Part shown: positions 8,616-18,791 of the stretch, piece after piece
How positions within the stretch are numbered: position 1 is the stretch's first letter
How the letters are laid out: every line of letters starts with the position of its first letter
Source of the DNA: an uncultured Lachnospiraceae bacterium
Lineage (GTDB): Bacteria; Bacillota; Clostridia; Lachnospirales; Lachnospiraceae
DNA: 64,000 nucleotides
Assembly: GCA_910583965.1 (NCBI GenBank)
Contig: CAJUAE010000002.1
Coordinates: forward strand, 1-64,000
Direction: 5' to 3'
Made by a program: the position numbers and the translations under genes
The notes under the pieces: model-generated
The model's database searches: none
What the model was told of the DNA's origin: nothing
The model's input: the letters and a program-made list of their open reading frames with translations, nothing else

Positions 8616-8683
8616 CCCCCATCTGCCCGCTTTGGCGGGCGTACAAATCAGGAGGGTGAAATTTTAATTTCACACTAACCCCT
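8614..8683. repeat. Hairpin repeat, family 1 (single copy)
   Basis: Same organisation as the tandem repeat at 4734, but the GC hairpin reads GCCCGC-TTTG-GCGGGC instead of GCCTGC-TTCA-GCAGGC, so both arms changed together. The GTACAAATCAGGA tail and the GTGAAATT palindrome are kept. It lies between convergent genes. Confidence 0.75.
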
Positions 8684-8688
8684 ATTCG

Positions 8689-9753
8689 TTATTCCGATAA
8701 ATAAAACATCAACTTTTCTTTTGCACTTTTAGCCGTCTCCTCATAAGAAGTCTCTCCTTTCAAGTAATGATTTATCTCAGTCCAAAAGTCTTGTCTCCAT
8801 TCCGGCCAATAAACAATTTTATCTACCTTGTCCGCATATGCAAGATAAGCGTCAAAATCCTCTCTTTTGAGCGGTGGAAGTTCAAATGGAAATCCATTTA
8901 TCGCAACTTTAAAAGGACTCTCTATCAAATAGGATTCATATTCCTTTTCCATCACACTTTTTCGCACACTAATATCCTCACGCAATGCAGCGGGTCCAAA
9001 TAAGTCTCCAAACATATATTCTCCTGTTCCGCGCTCATAAATATCTTTAAACCATGCAAAATAGGCTCTGGTTTCCTCAATATCCCAGACTACTTCACCC
9101 TTGTCCACAATAGGATATCCTGCCCCAAAAATACAATTTCTCGCACTTATATCCATTCGGAACAGACGCCTATCATAACTTGTACTGTTTAGATAATGAC
9201 TAGACTCTTGCATAAAACTGTTAAAATCTGTACAATTTTCAATATGAAACCCTGTCTCATCCAATATTTCACGTGTAGAAATCATCATTGGAAGCCTGTA
9301 CTCCATTGGCAAAAAATATCGTTTCCCATCAAAAACATCTGCGTTCATAATGTCTTCTCGAAAATCCGCATCCTGAAAAACCACACTATTGTCATAAATT
9401 TCACTTAGGTCCGCAAATACCCCCGCCTGTATTAACTTATCTATATCCCAGTAGTCTTGTATAAAAAATACATCTGCCCCCGATCCACTCATTAACTGCG
9501 CTGAGAGCTGTTGATTATACCCATAAAATTCCTCTGCATCTTCTATAATTTTGCGTCCCGCATACTCCACAACAATATCTGGATAACGTCTTTGAAACTC
9601 TTTCACTGCATAATCCATAATGACATCACTCCCGCTTGCATAGATATGGAGGCTATCATTTTTTTGCTTTATTGTCTTCCCGCACCCTGTCAGCACAACA
9701 CCTGCAAATAGAATGCTTAGTGTACTTAATATCCACTTTTTTCTACAATGCAT
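8689..9753 (-). CDS. Extracellular solute-binding lipoprotein, orphan
   Basis: A 354-residue protein. The N-terminus is a lipoprotein signal with lipobox LTGC (Cys at about residue 24), so it should be tethered outside the membrane. The mature part looks like a family 1 ABC-transporter binding protein for sugars or related solutes: LHIYASGSDVIMDYAVKEF, then ADVFFIQDYWDIDKLIQAGVF, and a WPEWRQDFWTEI region near the C-terminus. Binding proteins of this type normally sit with two permease genes, and none are present here, so it either serves a remote transporter or has a sensory role. AGGAG lies 8 nt before the ATG. The divergent neighbour is an MFS transporter. The ligand cannot be read from the sequence. 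Confidence 0.8.
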   Translation of the reverse strand: MHCRKKWILSTLSILFAGVVLTGCGKTIKQKNDSLHIYASGSDVIMDYAVKEFQRRYPDIVVEYAGRKIIEDAEEFYGYNQQLSAQLMSGSGADVFFIQDYWDIDKLIQAGVFADLSEIYDNSVVFQDADFREDIMNADVFDGKRYFLPMEYRLPMMISTREILDETGFHIENCTDFNSFMQESSHYLNSTSYDRRLFRMDISARNCIFGAGYPIVDKGEVVWDIEETRAYFAWFKDIYERGTGEYMFGDLFGPAALREDISVRKSVMEKEYESYLIESPFKVAINGFPFELPPLKREDFDAYLAYADKVDKIVYWPEWRQDFWTEINHYLKGETSYEETAKSAKEKLMFYLSE

Positions 9754-10065
9754 ATAAGTTCTCCTATTCTTGATATGATTTTATTTTTATAAATATATAC
9801 AAATCAGATACTCTTTTGGTTACATTTTTTCGTTTTAAAAAACTTCTTGCATCCATTGAATAGAACCCCTATAACATAAACGAACCTCATGATTTCCGCT
9901 TTTTGGAATCTCAAATTAAGTGTCAAACTTAGCCATAAAATAGCCTTTGCTGTGTTCTTCTTAATGTTAAAATTTGCCGTGTATATGGCGACCATCACCA
10001 CCATAAAGCGAGATATTCTTTCTGGGATTGTGTACATCATTTTATTTACAGGAGATATTTCATCT
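9754..10065. other. Intergenic region between divergent lipoprotein and MFS genes
   Basis: This interval separates divergent genes. The MFS frame stays open back to 9889, but that upstream ATG has no ribosome binding site, so the extra 59 codons are treated as leader. A sigma-A-like promoter for the MFS gene is listed separately. I see no structured RNA. Confidence 0.5.
9847..9875 (+). promoter_or_regulatory. Candidate sigma-A promoter of the MFS gene
   Basis: TTGCAT (9847-9852), 17-bp spacer, TATAAC (9870-9875). It implies a leader of about 180 nt before the start at 10066. Confidence 0.4.
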
Positions 10066-11223
10066 ATGAGCACTCTACTTTTAATTGTTATCTACATCAC
10101 TTTTATTGGTTTGGGAATACCTGACTCCCTTTTTGGAACTGCGTGGCCTGCAATTTATTCGGCATTTGGTGTCGCTATCTCTCACGCAAACTTTGTGACA
10201 AGTATTATTTCTGGTGGAACGATTCTCTCTAGCCTGCTGTCCACAAGACTTATAAAGTGTTTTGGAACCGCGAAAGTCACTGCTGTAAGCACTGCTATGA
10301 CTGCCGGCGCGCTGCTTGGCTTCTCCATTGCACCTAACATAATATTTTTATGTCTTTTTGCTGTTCCACTGGGAATCGGTGCCGGTGCAATTGACACTGC
10401 ATTAAACAATTATGTTGCACTACACTATCGGGCAGTTCATATGAACTTTCTGCACTGTTTTTATGGAATTGGTGTGTCACTCAGCCCTTATCTTATGTCA
10501 CTTATGCTCTCTGCAACTGGAAATTGGCGACAGGGTTATCAGACAGTCTTCTGGGTACAGTTGGGAATTGCTATTATGACAATTATTTCTATTCCATTGT
10601 GGAAAAAAGTCAACAGTACAGATTCCTACGAAGAAGAAAACGCACTTGTTATTGGAATTATTGACTTGTTAAAAGACCTAAAAGTTCGCAGGGTCTGCCT
10701 TGTTTTTCTTGGTTCTTGCGCAATTGAGTATACTTGTGGTGTGTGGGGAAGTACATTTCTTGTAACTGAAAAACAAATGGCAGTGGATGCCGCTGCAAAA
10801 GTCATTATGTTTTATTATATTGGCATGGCGTTAGGTCGTTTTTCTTCCGGTATTCTCGCTCTAAAATGCACCAGTCAGCAAATGATAAAAATAGGGCAGT
10901 GCATCACGCTGATTGCCATTGCGTTGCTGCTTCTGCCCCTTTCACCTATTGCTACCAGTGGTGCACTATTTTTAATTGGTTTGGGAAATGGTCCCATCTT
11001 TCCTAATATGATTCATCTCACGCCAGAAAACTTTGGAAAAGAACGGTCACAGGCAGTTGTGAGCATACAAATGTCCGCATCTTACATCAGTATTTTGCTC
11101 GCACCTGTCCTGTTCGGTTTACTTGCGCAATTTATTAGTCTTGCACTCTTTCCGTATTATCTATGTGCGATGCTTTTTATAATGCTATTGGGTACATTTT
11201 TAACTCGCAAATCTATCAAATAG
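10066..11223 (+). CDS. MFS transporter
   Basis: A 385-residue polytopic membrane protein with about 12 hydrophobic helices. The start at 10066 is preferred because AGGAGA precedes it by about 10 nt and the protein then begins directly with the first helix, MSTLLLIVIYITFIGLGIP. The segment GIPDSLFGTAWPAIYSAF is typical of a clostridial major facilitator branch related to FucP-like permeases. Helix 4-5 glycine-rich motifs (PLGIGAGAIDTALNNYV) and a repeat-like second half (LIGLGNGPIFPNMIHLTPENFG) fit this family. The substrate cannot be assigned. The downstream ZIP gene is convergent. Expected function is proton- or ion-coupled uptake or export of a small molecule. Confidence 0.8.
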   Translation: MSTLLLIVIYITFIGLGIPDSLFGTAWPAIYSAFGVAISHANFVTSIISGGTILSSLLSTRLIKCFGTAKVTAVSTAMTAGALLGFSIAPNIIFLCLFAVPLGIGAGAIDTALNNYVALHYRAVHMNFLHCFYGIGVSLSPYLMSLMLSATGNWRQGYQTVFWVQLGIAIMTIISIPLWKKVNSTDSYEEENALVIGIIDLLKDLKVRRVCLVFLGSCAIEYTCGVWGSTFLVTEKQMAVDAAAKVIMFYYIGMALGRFSSGILALKCTSQQMIKIGQCITLIAIALLLLPLSPIATSGALFLIGLGNGPIFPNMIHLTPENFGKERSQAVVSIQMSASYISILLAPVLFGLLAQFISLALFPYYLCAMLFIMLLGTFLTRKSIK

Positions 11224-11239
11224 AAAAGAAGTCATTAAT

Positions 11240-12034
11240 CTATCCCAGCGCAACATCAAGCACCATCATCACAACAAAACCAAACGCCACGCCGATTGTT
11301 CCAATATTCGTATGTTCTCCCGCCTGCGACTCGGGAATCAACTCCTCGACGACAACATAAATCATTGCCCCTGCCGCAAATGCCAAAAAGTAAGGAAGCA
11401 TTGGCACAATTAATCCAGCGAGTAAAATCGTTAACATTGCGCCAATGGGTTCCACCAGCCCAGAAAGCAGGCCGTATACAAATGCCTTTCGCTTGGAAGT
11501 GCCCTGGCTTTTTAATGGCATTGAAATAATCGCACCCTCTGGAAAATTCTGTATTGCAATACCCAGTGCCAGCGTGAAAGCACCAGCCATTGTAATCTGT
11601 GTATCGCCAAGCAATGCACCGGCAAATGTGACACCGACTGCCATTCCTTCTGGTATGTTGTGCAGCGTTACCGCAAACACCATCATTGTTGTCTTTTTTG
11701 CTTTCGTTCTAATCCCTTCTGGTTTTTCTGTATCCAAATGCAAATGTGGGATCACACTGTCCAAAAACAGCAAAAACGCCATTCCTAAAATAAATCCTAC
11801 TGCTGCTGGTATCCATGCAATTTTATTTTGCTCTGCTGCCATATCAATTGCTGGTATTAGCAATGACCACACAGACGCTGCTACCATCACACCCGCTGCA
11901 AATCCCATCAACAGCTTTTCAATTTTCTTATTTATCTGGTTTTTCATAAAAAACACCATAGCTGAGCCTAGCGTTGTCCCAATAAATGGTATCATGATAC
12001 CCGCCACTACGCTGATATCTAAATTGATATCCAT
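11240..12034 (-). CDS. ZIP family divalent metal transporter
   Basis: A 264-residue membrane protein of the ZIP family, which moves Zn2+ and sometimes Fe2+ or Mn2+ into the cytoplasm. The metal-site helix is visible as HNIPEGMAVGV (about residue 123), with the second conserved helix NFPEGAIISMP following at about residue 163. Both carry the N/H-x-x-P-E-G signature of the GufA-like branch. About eight hydrophobic helices are visible, with a short His-containing loop (HLHLDTEK) between helices 3 and 4. The start is fixed by AGGAGG upstream of the ATG. An imperfect inverted repeat in its upstream region may be a metal-regulator site. It is convergent with the MFS gene. Confidence 0.88.
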   Translation of the reverse strand: MDINLDISVVAGIMIPFIGTTLGSAMVFFMKNQINKKIEKLLMGFAAGVMVAASVWSLLIPAIDMAAEQNKIAWIPAAVGFILGMAFLLFLDSVIPHLHLDTEKPEGIRTKAKKTTMMVFAVTLHNIPEGMAVGVTFAGALLGDTQITMAGAFTLALGIAIQNFPEGAIISMPLKSQGTSKRKAFVYGLLSGLVEPIGAMLTILLAGLIVPMLPYFLAFAAGAMIYVVVEELIPESQAGEHTNIGTIGVAFGFVVMMVLDVALG

Positions 12035-12361
12035 GTGAACTTCCTCCTTTTTCTTCCCTAATAATATATGTTTCGACGAAAAAATTGTGCAGACATTAAA
12101 TTATATTCTACCAAACCAAAGTTAGTTATTGCTAATTATGTATTACTATAACATACTCCTTTATTTTTTGCAATCTTATTTTATATAACAAATTTTTACA
12201 TCTATTTATAATTCTTATGGAAACAGTTCCTAAAAGACTTGATGTATTTTATGGAAAAAGTTATAATAATGTCAATGTATGCCAGAACATAATAACATAG
12301 GACTCTTTAGAAATATTTTTAAACAGTTCCTGACAACACCTAGGAAGGAAGGTATTAGAAC
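12035..12361. other. Intergenic region between ZIP and chemoreceptor genes
   Basis: AT-rich divergent promoter region. It holds an imperfect inverted repeat TTAG-N6-CTAA (12122-12135) upstream of the ZIP gene and a consensus-like promoter for the chemoreceptor (12239-12267). Two copies of AACAGTTCCT (about 12221 and 12321) flank the chemoreceptor promoter. Nothing else is recognisable. Confidence 0.45.
12239..12267 (+). promoter_or_regulatory. Sigma-A-like promoter of chemoreceptor 1
   Basis: TTGATG (12239-12244), 17-bp spacer, TATAAT (12262-12267). The predicted start is about 12274, giving a leader of roughly 88 nt. Confidence 0.6.
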
Positions 12362-14239
12362 ATGAAAAAAATATTTACACAGCGGTTGTTCTTCTACATG
12401 CTTGTTGCACTACTCATCACAATCACAGCTATCTTCGCGTTGCAGACATTTGTCAGTCAGTCAAACAACACAACTGCAAGCCTAACAAAACTTGAAGATG
12501 TCCGTTCAAAACTTGCCGCAAATGAAACAAACATTGCACAACTTACCGATAATCTTAGCCAAGATAATCTAGCAAAAACAAGAGCCTTCGCTGATATGCT
12601 TGCCGCAGATAAATCGATTGCCGGAAACTTAAATAAACTAAATGAAGTAAAAGACCGACTAATGGTCAATGAACTTCATATTATTGATGAAAATGGAATT
12701 ATCACTAGTAGCACAATTGATACATATATCGGTTTTGATATGAAAAGCGGAGAACAATCCAATGCCTTTATGGTCATTATCGATGATCCTTCTATTGAGA
12801 TCGTACAGGAACCTCAAAAAAATGTAGCAGAGGGAATTATAATACAATACATTGGTGTTGCAAGAACTGATGCCAAAGGATTCGTCCAAGTTGGTGTTCG
12901 CCCAGAAGTACTGGAAAATATGCTTGCCGGAACAGAAATTTCTGTTGTACTCAAAAATATGGACTTTGGTGAGCAAGGCTATGTCTATGCGATTGATAAC
13001 ACCAGCGGAATAATCTTGGCACATCAAAATCCTGACTTGATTGGCACACGTGCCACAGATGCAGGATTTCCATCAAAACTTATCGGCAAAGGAAAAGCTA
13101 TTATTGATGGTGTAAAAGGCTATTATGTAGCCGAGGAATGCAACGATCAAGTTATTGGAACCTTTATGCCATCCAATGAATATTTTTCTAGTCGTTTAAA
13201 TCAAACCTTTGTTGTTTCCTTGAGTATCCTTGTTATATTTAGTGCATTACTATTTATGATAAATCGTATGGTAGATGATAAGATTGTGCAAGGTATCAAT
13301 CGCATTTCCAGCTCTATGCATGCAATTGCAGGCGGAAATTTTGACCTTGCTGTGCACGAAACTGGTAATCCTGAATTTGAAATGCTCTCTGACAGTATCA
13401 ATAAAATGGTCCAGAGTATCCGTCAAAGCATCTTGGAAAATGAACAGCTAATTGTACAGCAAAAACAGGATATGGAACACAATCAACTATTAATTAAAAA
13501 CGTCAAAAATGCCTGTGGGGAACTAAACCGCGTATCGGGAGAGACATTAGAACATGCTGATAGTATCTATAATGGCACAGGCGAACAAGAAACCGCAGTA
13601 GAAGACTTAAAACAGATTATGCAACAACTTACTAAGGAACTAAGCAGCAGTGTGAAAGTTTCTGTCAACGTCACTGCAGAAACAGGAATTACCTCAGAAA
13701 AAATTATCCAGACACAATCCCGTATGCAGCTTCTCACTGATTCCATGCAAAAAATCAGTGACATGTCTATGGCGATTGAAAAGATTATTGGCGAGATTAA
13801 TTCCATTGCACAACAAACCAATATGCTGTCCCTAAATGCTTCTATTGAAGCAGCGAGAGCTGGAGAAAAGGGAAAAGGCTTCGCGGTTGTTGCTACGCAG
13901 GTTGGAGAATTAGCAGCCAGAAGTGCACAGGCAGCGAAACAAACCAGCGATCTAATAATGAATTCCATCAATGCAGTAGAGAGTGGACGCCAAGTAACCG
14001 ATCAGACAGTGGAAGCATTTGATATCGTTGTAGAAAACATTGAGAAAACGAATCAAAGTATAGAGACTGTCACTGGAATGGTTCGTCAAAATGTGGAGAT
14101 TGTCTCAAATGCGGTGCGTCAGATTGAACGTATCTCTGGTGTTGTGGAGGAAAATGTTCGCATCTCACAAAATACAAAACAAGTTTCTTCAAACATGGCA
14201 GAAATTACCGAAAAGTTACTAGGTCTCGTAACACAGTAA
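12362..14239 (+). CDS. Methyl-accepting chemotaxis protein with Cache-like sensor domain
   Basis: A 625-residue transmembrane chemoreceptor. Helix 1 is at about residues 9-28. The extracytoplasmic domain (about 30-278) looks like a Cache/PAS-type ligand sensor ([41 protein letters not shown]; read as two separate pieces). Helix 2 is at about 280-300, followed by a HAMP segment and the long cytoplasmic coiled coil. The signalling hairpin tip, with [19 protein letters not shown], interacts with CheW and CheA. AGGAAGGAAGG lies just upstream of the ATG. It is followed by a terminator, so it is transcribed separately from the two chemoreceptors downstream, with which it shares only the signalling domain. 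The ligand is unknown. Confidence 0.9.
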   Translation: MKKIFTQRLFFYMLVALLITITAIFALQTFVSQSNNTTASLTKLEDVRSKLAANETNIAQLTDNLSQDNLAKTRAFADMLAADKSIAGNLNKLNEVKDRLMVNELHIIDENGIITSSTIDTYIGFDMKSGEQSNAFMVIIDDPSIEIVQEPQKNVAEGIIIQYIGVARTDAKGFVQVGVRPEVLENMLAGTEISVVLKNMDFGEQGYVYAIDNTSGIILAHQNPDLIGTRATDAGFPSKLIGKGKAIIDGVKGYYVAEECNDQVIGTFMPSNEYFSSRLNQTFVVSLSILVIFSALLFMINRMVDDKIVQGINRISSSMHAIAGGNFDLAVHETGNPEFEMLSDSINKMVQSIRQSILENEQLIVQQKQDMEHNQLLIKNVKNACGELNRVSGETLEHADSIYNGTGEQETAVEDLKQIMQQLTKELSSSVKVSVNVTAETGITSEKIIQTQSRMQLLTDSMQKISDMSMAIEKIIGEINSIAQQTNMLSLNASIEAARAGEKGKGFAVVATQVGELAARSAQAAKQTSDLIMNSINAVESGRQVTDQTVEAFDIVVENIEKTNQSIETVTGMVRQNVEIVSNAVRQIERISGVVEENVRISQNTKQVSSNMAEITEKLLGLVTQ

Positions 14240-14292
14240 GCGTAATGAAAAAGTAACTTCTATACCAATTATATATAGAAATATATATTACA

Positions 14293-14320
14293 TGTAGCCT
14301 GCTTTTAGCAGGTTACATTT
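14293..14320 (+). terminator. Intrinsic terminator after chemoreceptor 1
   Basis: Stem TGTAGCCTGC / GCAGGTTACA (one G-T pair) with loop TTTTA, followed by TTTTG. Confidence 0.65.
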
Positions 14321-14401
14321 TGTTATACGCACAGGTATCCAAGTGAAATTTATCAGAAGTACACAAAAAACACAAAATAATACAAATACACATCAAAAAT
14401 A

Positions 14402-14431
14402 TTGGACAAATTTTATAAACCGTTATATAAT
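14402..14431 (+). promoter_or_regulatory. Promoter of chemoreceptor 2
   Basis: TTGGAC (14402-14407), 18-bp spacer, TATAAT (14426-14431), preceded by AAAATA. The same box, spacing and upstream context recur before the paralogue at 16670. Confidence 0.55.
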
Positions 14432-14538
14432 TCACTATATATGATTTATTCTGCGCACATAAAGTTTTTGCTCAATCTGTAAACGCAGACAAAAAACAAA
14501 TATATTGCACGAAAACAAAAGTAAGGAGAACGAAAATC

Positions 14539-16248
14539 ATGTTAAAAAAACTCAATAATTTACAAATCAGAGACCGACTCACCAGGGCCTTCATTACTGT
14601 TGCGGTCATTCTAACTACTGTCTCTGCAATCGTCCTAATCACCATGATTGTAATGTCACGAATCTATGCCTCTACTCTAACTAACTATGGATTTGCTCAG
14701 GGTGATGTTGGTAGAGCAATGACACAGTTTGCAGACTCTCGCTCCGCAATGCGCGGTGTTATTGGTTATGACGAGCCAGATGCAATCCAGAGGATACTGT
14801 CAGACCATGACTCTTATAAATCTGAGTTCATCAAAGAATTTGACAAACTTGAATCTAGTATGATTACTGAGGAAAATAAAAAACTATACAAAGAAATAGA
14901 CGACCAACTTGATGACTATTGGGCTTTTGAGCAGGAAATCCTTGACCAAGGAGCCACTACTGACAGAGAGCAGTATAAGTTGGCGCAGGATAAGGCACTG
15001 AATGAGCTGGCACCTATGTACAATGAAATCTATGATGATTTGACACAGATTATGGAAATCAAAGTTGATAAGGGACAGAGCATGTCTAATATCCTTGCCA
15101 TTATCATTATTATTTTGACAGTCACTATTGTTATTGTTATTGCTGGATCCATTATCTTCGCCCTAAGCCTTGGTCGAAACATTGCAAATGGTATTGCAAT
15201 ACCTCTCGATCAGCTTAAAGCACGTTTGGATATTTTTGCAAAAGGTGATCTTTCGTCACCGTTTCCAACTGTTGAGACAAAAGATGAGTTGGCAGATATG
15301 GTTCAAGTTACCACCAATATGGCTGCTGCCCTTCAATTTATTATTCATGATGTAGCAGATATCCTAGATAAAATGGCTGCTGCTGATTTTACAGCCTCAA
15401 GTACAGACAAATCAAAATATCTCGGTGAATTTGAGGCAATTTTAACTGCAATGGGACTGCTCAAAAAACAGATGGCGGAGACATTACAGGCAGTCAACGA
15501 TGCTTCTAATCAAGTGGCTGCAGGTGCAAGTAATCTGGCAGATGCTTCACAAAACCTTGCGGAGGGTGCTACTGATCAGGCTGGCGCAGTGGAGGAAATG
15601 CAGGCAACAATCACTACTATCTCCGATGATATCCGGGCAACTGCAAACAATGCAGGTGAATCCTATAATCAAGCACGTACTTATGCTGACGAAGCAGAGC
15701 GCAGCCACAGAGAAATGAAAGCAATGATGGATGCAATGTCTCGTATCAATGATGCATCGCAACAGGTTGGAAATATTATTTCCGAAATAGAAGATATTGC
15801 ATCACAGACAAACTTACTCTCCTTAAATGCTTCCATTGAAGCAGCAAGAGCTGGGGAAGCTGGAAAGGGATTCGCTGTTGTAGCGGATCAGATTCGCCAG
15901 CTTGCAGAACAAAGTGCAAACTCTGCTGCGGAAACTAGAACCTTGATTGAAACTTCGCTGAGTGCAATTGCAGATGGTAGCAAGACTGCCGATGTTGTAA
16001 ATGCCTCCATCGATCGTGTTGTGGAAGGTATCGAGCGAATTGCCAGCTCCGCTAAGACAATCAGTGAAACAGCGAACGAACAGGCGGAAGCAATGAAACA
16101 AACGGAACTTGGTGTCAACCAAATTTCAGAAGTAGTCCAGTCAAATTCTGCGACTGCACAGGAAGCTTCTGCTACAAGTGAAGAACTATCAGCACAGGCA
16201 ATGACACTGGATTCCTTAATCAGCAAATTTAAATTGCCAAATATCTAA
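14539..16248 (+). CDS. Methyl-accepting chemotaxis protein, four-helix-bundle type (paralogue A)
   Basis: A 569-residue chemoreceptor. Helix 1 is at about residues 17-40, a mostly helical extracytoplasmic domain of about 145 residues follows (four-helix-bundle type, with [19 protein letters not shown]), helix 2 is at about 187-211, then HAMP ([20 protein letters not shown]), and a cytoplasmic coiled coil with the conserved tip [19 protein letters not shown]. The start follows AAGGAG by 9 nt. It is a close paralogue of the next gene, of identical length. Divergence is concentrated in the extracytoplasmic part and the helices, which suggests a shared signalling output with different inputs. The ligand is unknown. 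Confidence 0.9.
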   Translation: MLKKLNNLQIRDRLTRAFITVAVILTTVSAIVLITMIVMSRIYASTLTNYGFAQGDVGRAMTQFADSRSAMRGVIGYDEPDAIQRILSDHDSYKSEFIKEFDKLESSMITEENKKLYKEIDDQLDDYWAFEQEILDQGATTDREQYKLAQDKALNELAPMYNEIYDDLTQIMEIKVDKGQSMSNILAIIIIILTVTIVIVIAGSIIFALSLGRNIANGIAIPLDQLKARLDIFAKGDLSSPFPTVETKDELADMVQVTTNMAAALQFIIHDVADILDKMAAADFTASSTDKSKYLGEFEAILTAMGLLKKQMAETLQAVNDASNQVAAGASNLADASQNLAEGATDQAGAVEEMQATITTISDDIRATANNAGESYNQARTYADEAERSHREMKAMMDAMSRINDASQQVGNIISEIEDIASQTNLLSLNASIEAARAGEAGKGFAVVADQIRQLAEQSANSAAETRTLIETSLSAIADGSKTADVVNASIDRVVEGIERIASSAKTISETANEQAEAMKQTELGVNQISEVVQSNSATAQEASATSEELSAQAMTLDSLISKFKLPNI

Positions 16249-16260
16249 ATAATACATAAT

Positions 16261-16313
16261 ATACAAACATAAAAAAATCGATGCAAACTGCATCGATTTT
16301 TTTATGTTTGTAT
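16261..16313 (+). terminator. Long perfect palindrome terminator
   Basis: A 25-bp perfect stem with a 3-nt loop (AAC). The 3' arm contains TTTTTTT. It lies directly after chemoreceptor 2 and would terminate it. Confidence 0.8.
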
Positions 16314-16489
16314 ATTAGTTCCGATTCATAAGTTATCTGTTTGTACATTCTAACAGTTTATTTCGATTATTTTTAACAACTTATTTTATACTATTCATGT
16401 ATCATACAAAATTCAATATACAAAGTACCTTATAGGAGCAAACTTTCAGCAGCATTTTGCATATTCAATTTTATATAGCTAAATTAATA

Positions 16490-16632
16490 GTTACTTTTCA
16501 CACCCGCGCCAAAGTAGTGGGAATCATGCGCCAAAATGCTTGCCTTTTAGCATTTTGTGTGCAAAATCTGTTATAATTCACACCTCAATAACTTATAACA
16601 TGATAAAAACTGGCGTGGGTGTGAATTGTAAC
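16490..16632. mobile_element. MITE family 1, 143 bp (copy 2)
   Basis: Apparently identical to the copy at 5287-5429 and in the same orientation. It is flanked by the octamer AATTAATA on both sides (16482-16489 and 16633-16640), an 8-bp target-site duplication. The element ends 37 bp upstream of the -35 box of chemoreceptor 3. Confidence 0.88.
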
Positions 16633-16669
16633 AATTAATACTTCCAATTTGTAATATCTTCTGAAAATA

Positions 16670-16699
16670 TTGGACAAAAGAAATAAGTAGTTGTATAAT
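16670..16699 (+). promoter_or_regulatory. Promoter of chemoreceptor 3
   Basis: TTGGAC (16670-16675), 18-bp spacer, TATAAT (16694-16699), with upstream GAAAATA as in the paralogue's promoter. Confidence 0.55.
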
Positions 16700-16809
16700 T
16701 TTAATATATATTATTTCTTCTAAGCACAAAAATCCCTTGTCAATCTCAAAATGTGCAGAAGAAATAGACAGTATGTCTACTATACTATAAAGTAAGGAGA
16801 AAGAGAATT

Positions 16810-18519
16810 ATGCTAAAAAAACTGAACAACCTACAAATCAGGGATCGGCTCATTAGAGCCTTTATCACGATCGCCTGTATGTTAGCTGCTGTCTCGGCTG
16901 TCATACTAATCACAATGATCGTGATGTCTCGTCTCTATGCATCTGCAATTGTTAATTATGGATTTGCACAGGGAGATGTCGGAAGAGCAATGGCACAATT
17001 TGCTGACGCTCATTCTGCAATGCGCGGTATTATTGGCTATGATGACCAAAATGCTATCAACACTTTATTGAACAATCGAAAAAACTACAAAGAAAATTTT
17101 CAAAAGGAATTTGAGAGTCTTGAATCCTACATGGTTACAACAGAAACCCAGAAATTATATAATGATATAAAGACGCACCTTGTCGATTATTGGAAACTCG
17201 AAGAACAAATTGTTCTTCAAGGTGCCAGTTTGGATATTGCACAATCCAAATTAGCACAGAAAAGAGCAGTGGATGAATTGATTCCCATGTACAATGAAAT
17301 CTATGATGATCTAACAAAGATCATGGATATTAAAGTTGATAGCGGTCAAAGTGTATCTAATAATCTTACAGTCCTTGTCATTATACTTACAGTTACTATT
17401 ATCATTATCATTGCCCTTTCTATTCTCTTTGCAGTTTCTCTTGGTAGGGGCATTGCAAACAGCATTGCATCCCCAATTGACCAAATCAAGACACGTCTTG
17501 ATATCTTTGCAAAGGGAGATCTCTCGTCGCCGTTCCCGACTGTTGAGACAAAAGACGAACTTGCTGATATGGTTAATGTTACTATTAATATGGCTGCATC
17601 TTTACAGTTTATTATTCATGATGTAGCACAGGTGCTTGACCAAATGGCAAACGCAAACTTTGCTGTTATCAGCAAAGACAGAAGTAGATATGTCGGTGAA
17701 TTTGAAGGAATTTTGACTGCGATGAGACTGCTGAAAAGACAGATGGCTGAAACCATACATGCAGTAACTGAAGCTTCTAATCAAGTGGCAGCAGGTGCAA
17801 GCAACTTAGCAGACGCTTCTCAGAGCTTAGCGGAAGGCGCTACTGACCAAGCAGGCGCTGTTGAACAAATGCAAGCAACTATTACAACCATCTCTGACGA
17901 TATTCGTGCAACCGCAGCAAATGCAGGCGATTCTTATACGCAGGCACGTACATATGCAGACGAGGCGGAGCGCAGCCACAGAGAAATGAAGGCAATGATG
18001 GAAGCAATGTCCCGCATCAATGATGCCTCCAAACAAGTTGGAAATATTATTTCCGAAATTGAAGACATTGCTTCACAGACAAATCTACTTTCCTTAAATG
18101 CTTCTATTGAAGCTGCAAGAGCTGGTGAAGCGGGGAGAGGTTTTGCAGTTGTAGCTGACCAGATTCGCCAATTGGCAGAACAAAGTGCGAAATCTGCCGC
18201 AGAGACAAGAACACTAATCGAAACCTCATTGAGTGCAATCGCAGATGGAAGCAAGACTGCTGATGTTGTAAATGCTTCTATTGACCGTGTTGTAGAAGGG
18301 ATTGAGTTAATTGCCAGCTCATCTAAAACTATTAGCGAGACAGCGACCGAGCAAGCAGAGGCAATGAAACAGACAGAACTTGGTGTGAACCAAATTTCCG
18401 AAGTTGTGCAGTCAAACTCTGCAACAGCACAGGAAGCTTCAGCAACAAGTGAAGAACTTTCCGCACAAGCAATGACGCTAGATTCCTTAATTAGTAAGTT
18501 TACACTGCCAACTGATTAA
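16810..18519 (+). CDS. Methyl-accepting chemotaxis protein, four-helix-bundle type (paralogue B)
   Basis: A 569-residue chemoreceptor with the same architecture as the gene before it: helix 1 at about residues 17-40, extracytoplasmic helical bundle, helix 2 at about 187-211, HAMP, then the signalling coiled coil with [19 protein letters not shown]. The two proteins are almost identical from HAMP to the C-terminus, and both keep a similar end ([17 protein letters not shown]). The bundle between the helices differs much more (for example [18 protein letters not shown] here). This is the pattern of a tandem duplication followed by divergence of the sensor. AAGGAG precedes the ATG. A MITE lies in its upstream region. 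The ligand is unknown. Confidence 0.9.
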   Translation: MLKKLNNLQIRDRLIRAFITIACMLAAVSAVILITMIVMSRLYASAIVNYGFAQGDVGRAMAQFADAHSAMRGIIGYDDQNAINTLLNNRKNYKENFQKEFESLESYMVTTETQKLYNDIKTHLVDYWKLEEQIVLQGASLDIAQSKLAQKRAVDELIPMYNEIYDDLTKIMDIKVDSGQSVSNNLTVLVIILTVTIIIIIALSILFAVSLGRGIANSIASPIDQIKTRLDIFAKGDLSSPFPTVETKDELADMVNVTINMAASLQFIIHDVAQVLDQMANANFAVISKDRSRYVGEFEGILTAMRLLKRQMAETIHAVTEASNQVAAGASNLADASQSLAEGATDQAGAVEQMQATITTISDDIRATAANAGDSYTQARTYADEAERSHREMKAMMEAMSRINDASKQVGNIISEIEDIASQTNLLSLNASIEAARAGEAGRGFAVVADQIRQLAEQSAKSAAETRTLIETSLSAIADGSKTADVVNASIDRVVEGIELIASSSKTISETATEQAEAMKQTELGVNQISEVVQSNSATAQEASATSEELSAQAMTLDSLISKFTLPTD

Positions 18520-18540
18520 TATAACTTCAGTACTTAATAT

Positions 18541-18640
18541 GCAATCGAAAAGGGAATATCTCTTTCCCCACTCTCCGCACGACTCGTGTGCCGCCTTAAC
18601 AGTTTATTTCCTTTTGCACGAGTCTATGCACAAACAGATA
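18541..18640. repeat. Dispersed 90-bp repeat, family 6 (copy 1)
   Basis: The pattern is AATCGA, then a GGGAA/TTCCC hairpin, then CGTGTGCCGCCTTA and a TGCACGAGTCTATGCA palindrome. The homologous copy is at about 59233-59325. Both copies sit just after gene ends and before a second hairpin. Confidence 0.6.
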
Positions 18641-18683
18641 GGCTGTGGCTAAATTATAAAAGCCACAGCCTATCTGTTTTTTT
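18632..18683. terminator. Bidirectional terminator between chemoreceptor 3 and pyrC
   Basis: A 19-bp perfect stem (AAACAGATAGGCTGTGGCT and its complement) with a 10-nt loop. There is a T-run on the + side and an A-run on the other, serving the two convergent genes. Confidence 0.8.
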
Positions 18684-18791
18684 GTCATTGTTATATTTGC
18701 AGCAACTACAGATTACAAACGAACCTCCATAATTCCATTTCGCGAAATCTCATCAGGATGGGTGAAATCTTTGATTTCACATGAATACCTA

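Noticed and set aside
9889..10065. N-terminal extension of the MFS gene by 59 codons
   Set aside because: The ATG at 9889 has no ribosome binding site, while the ATG at 10066 does and begins exactly at the first membrane helix.
12241..12361. Third copy of MITE family 2 upstream of chemoreceptor 1
   Set aside because: Only the short AACAGTTCCT sequence recurs, in direct orientation, without the rest of the termini.
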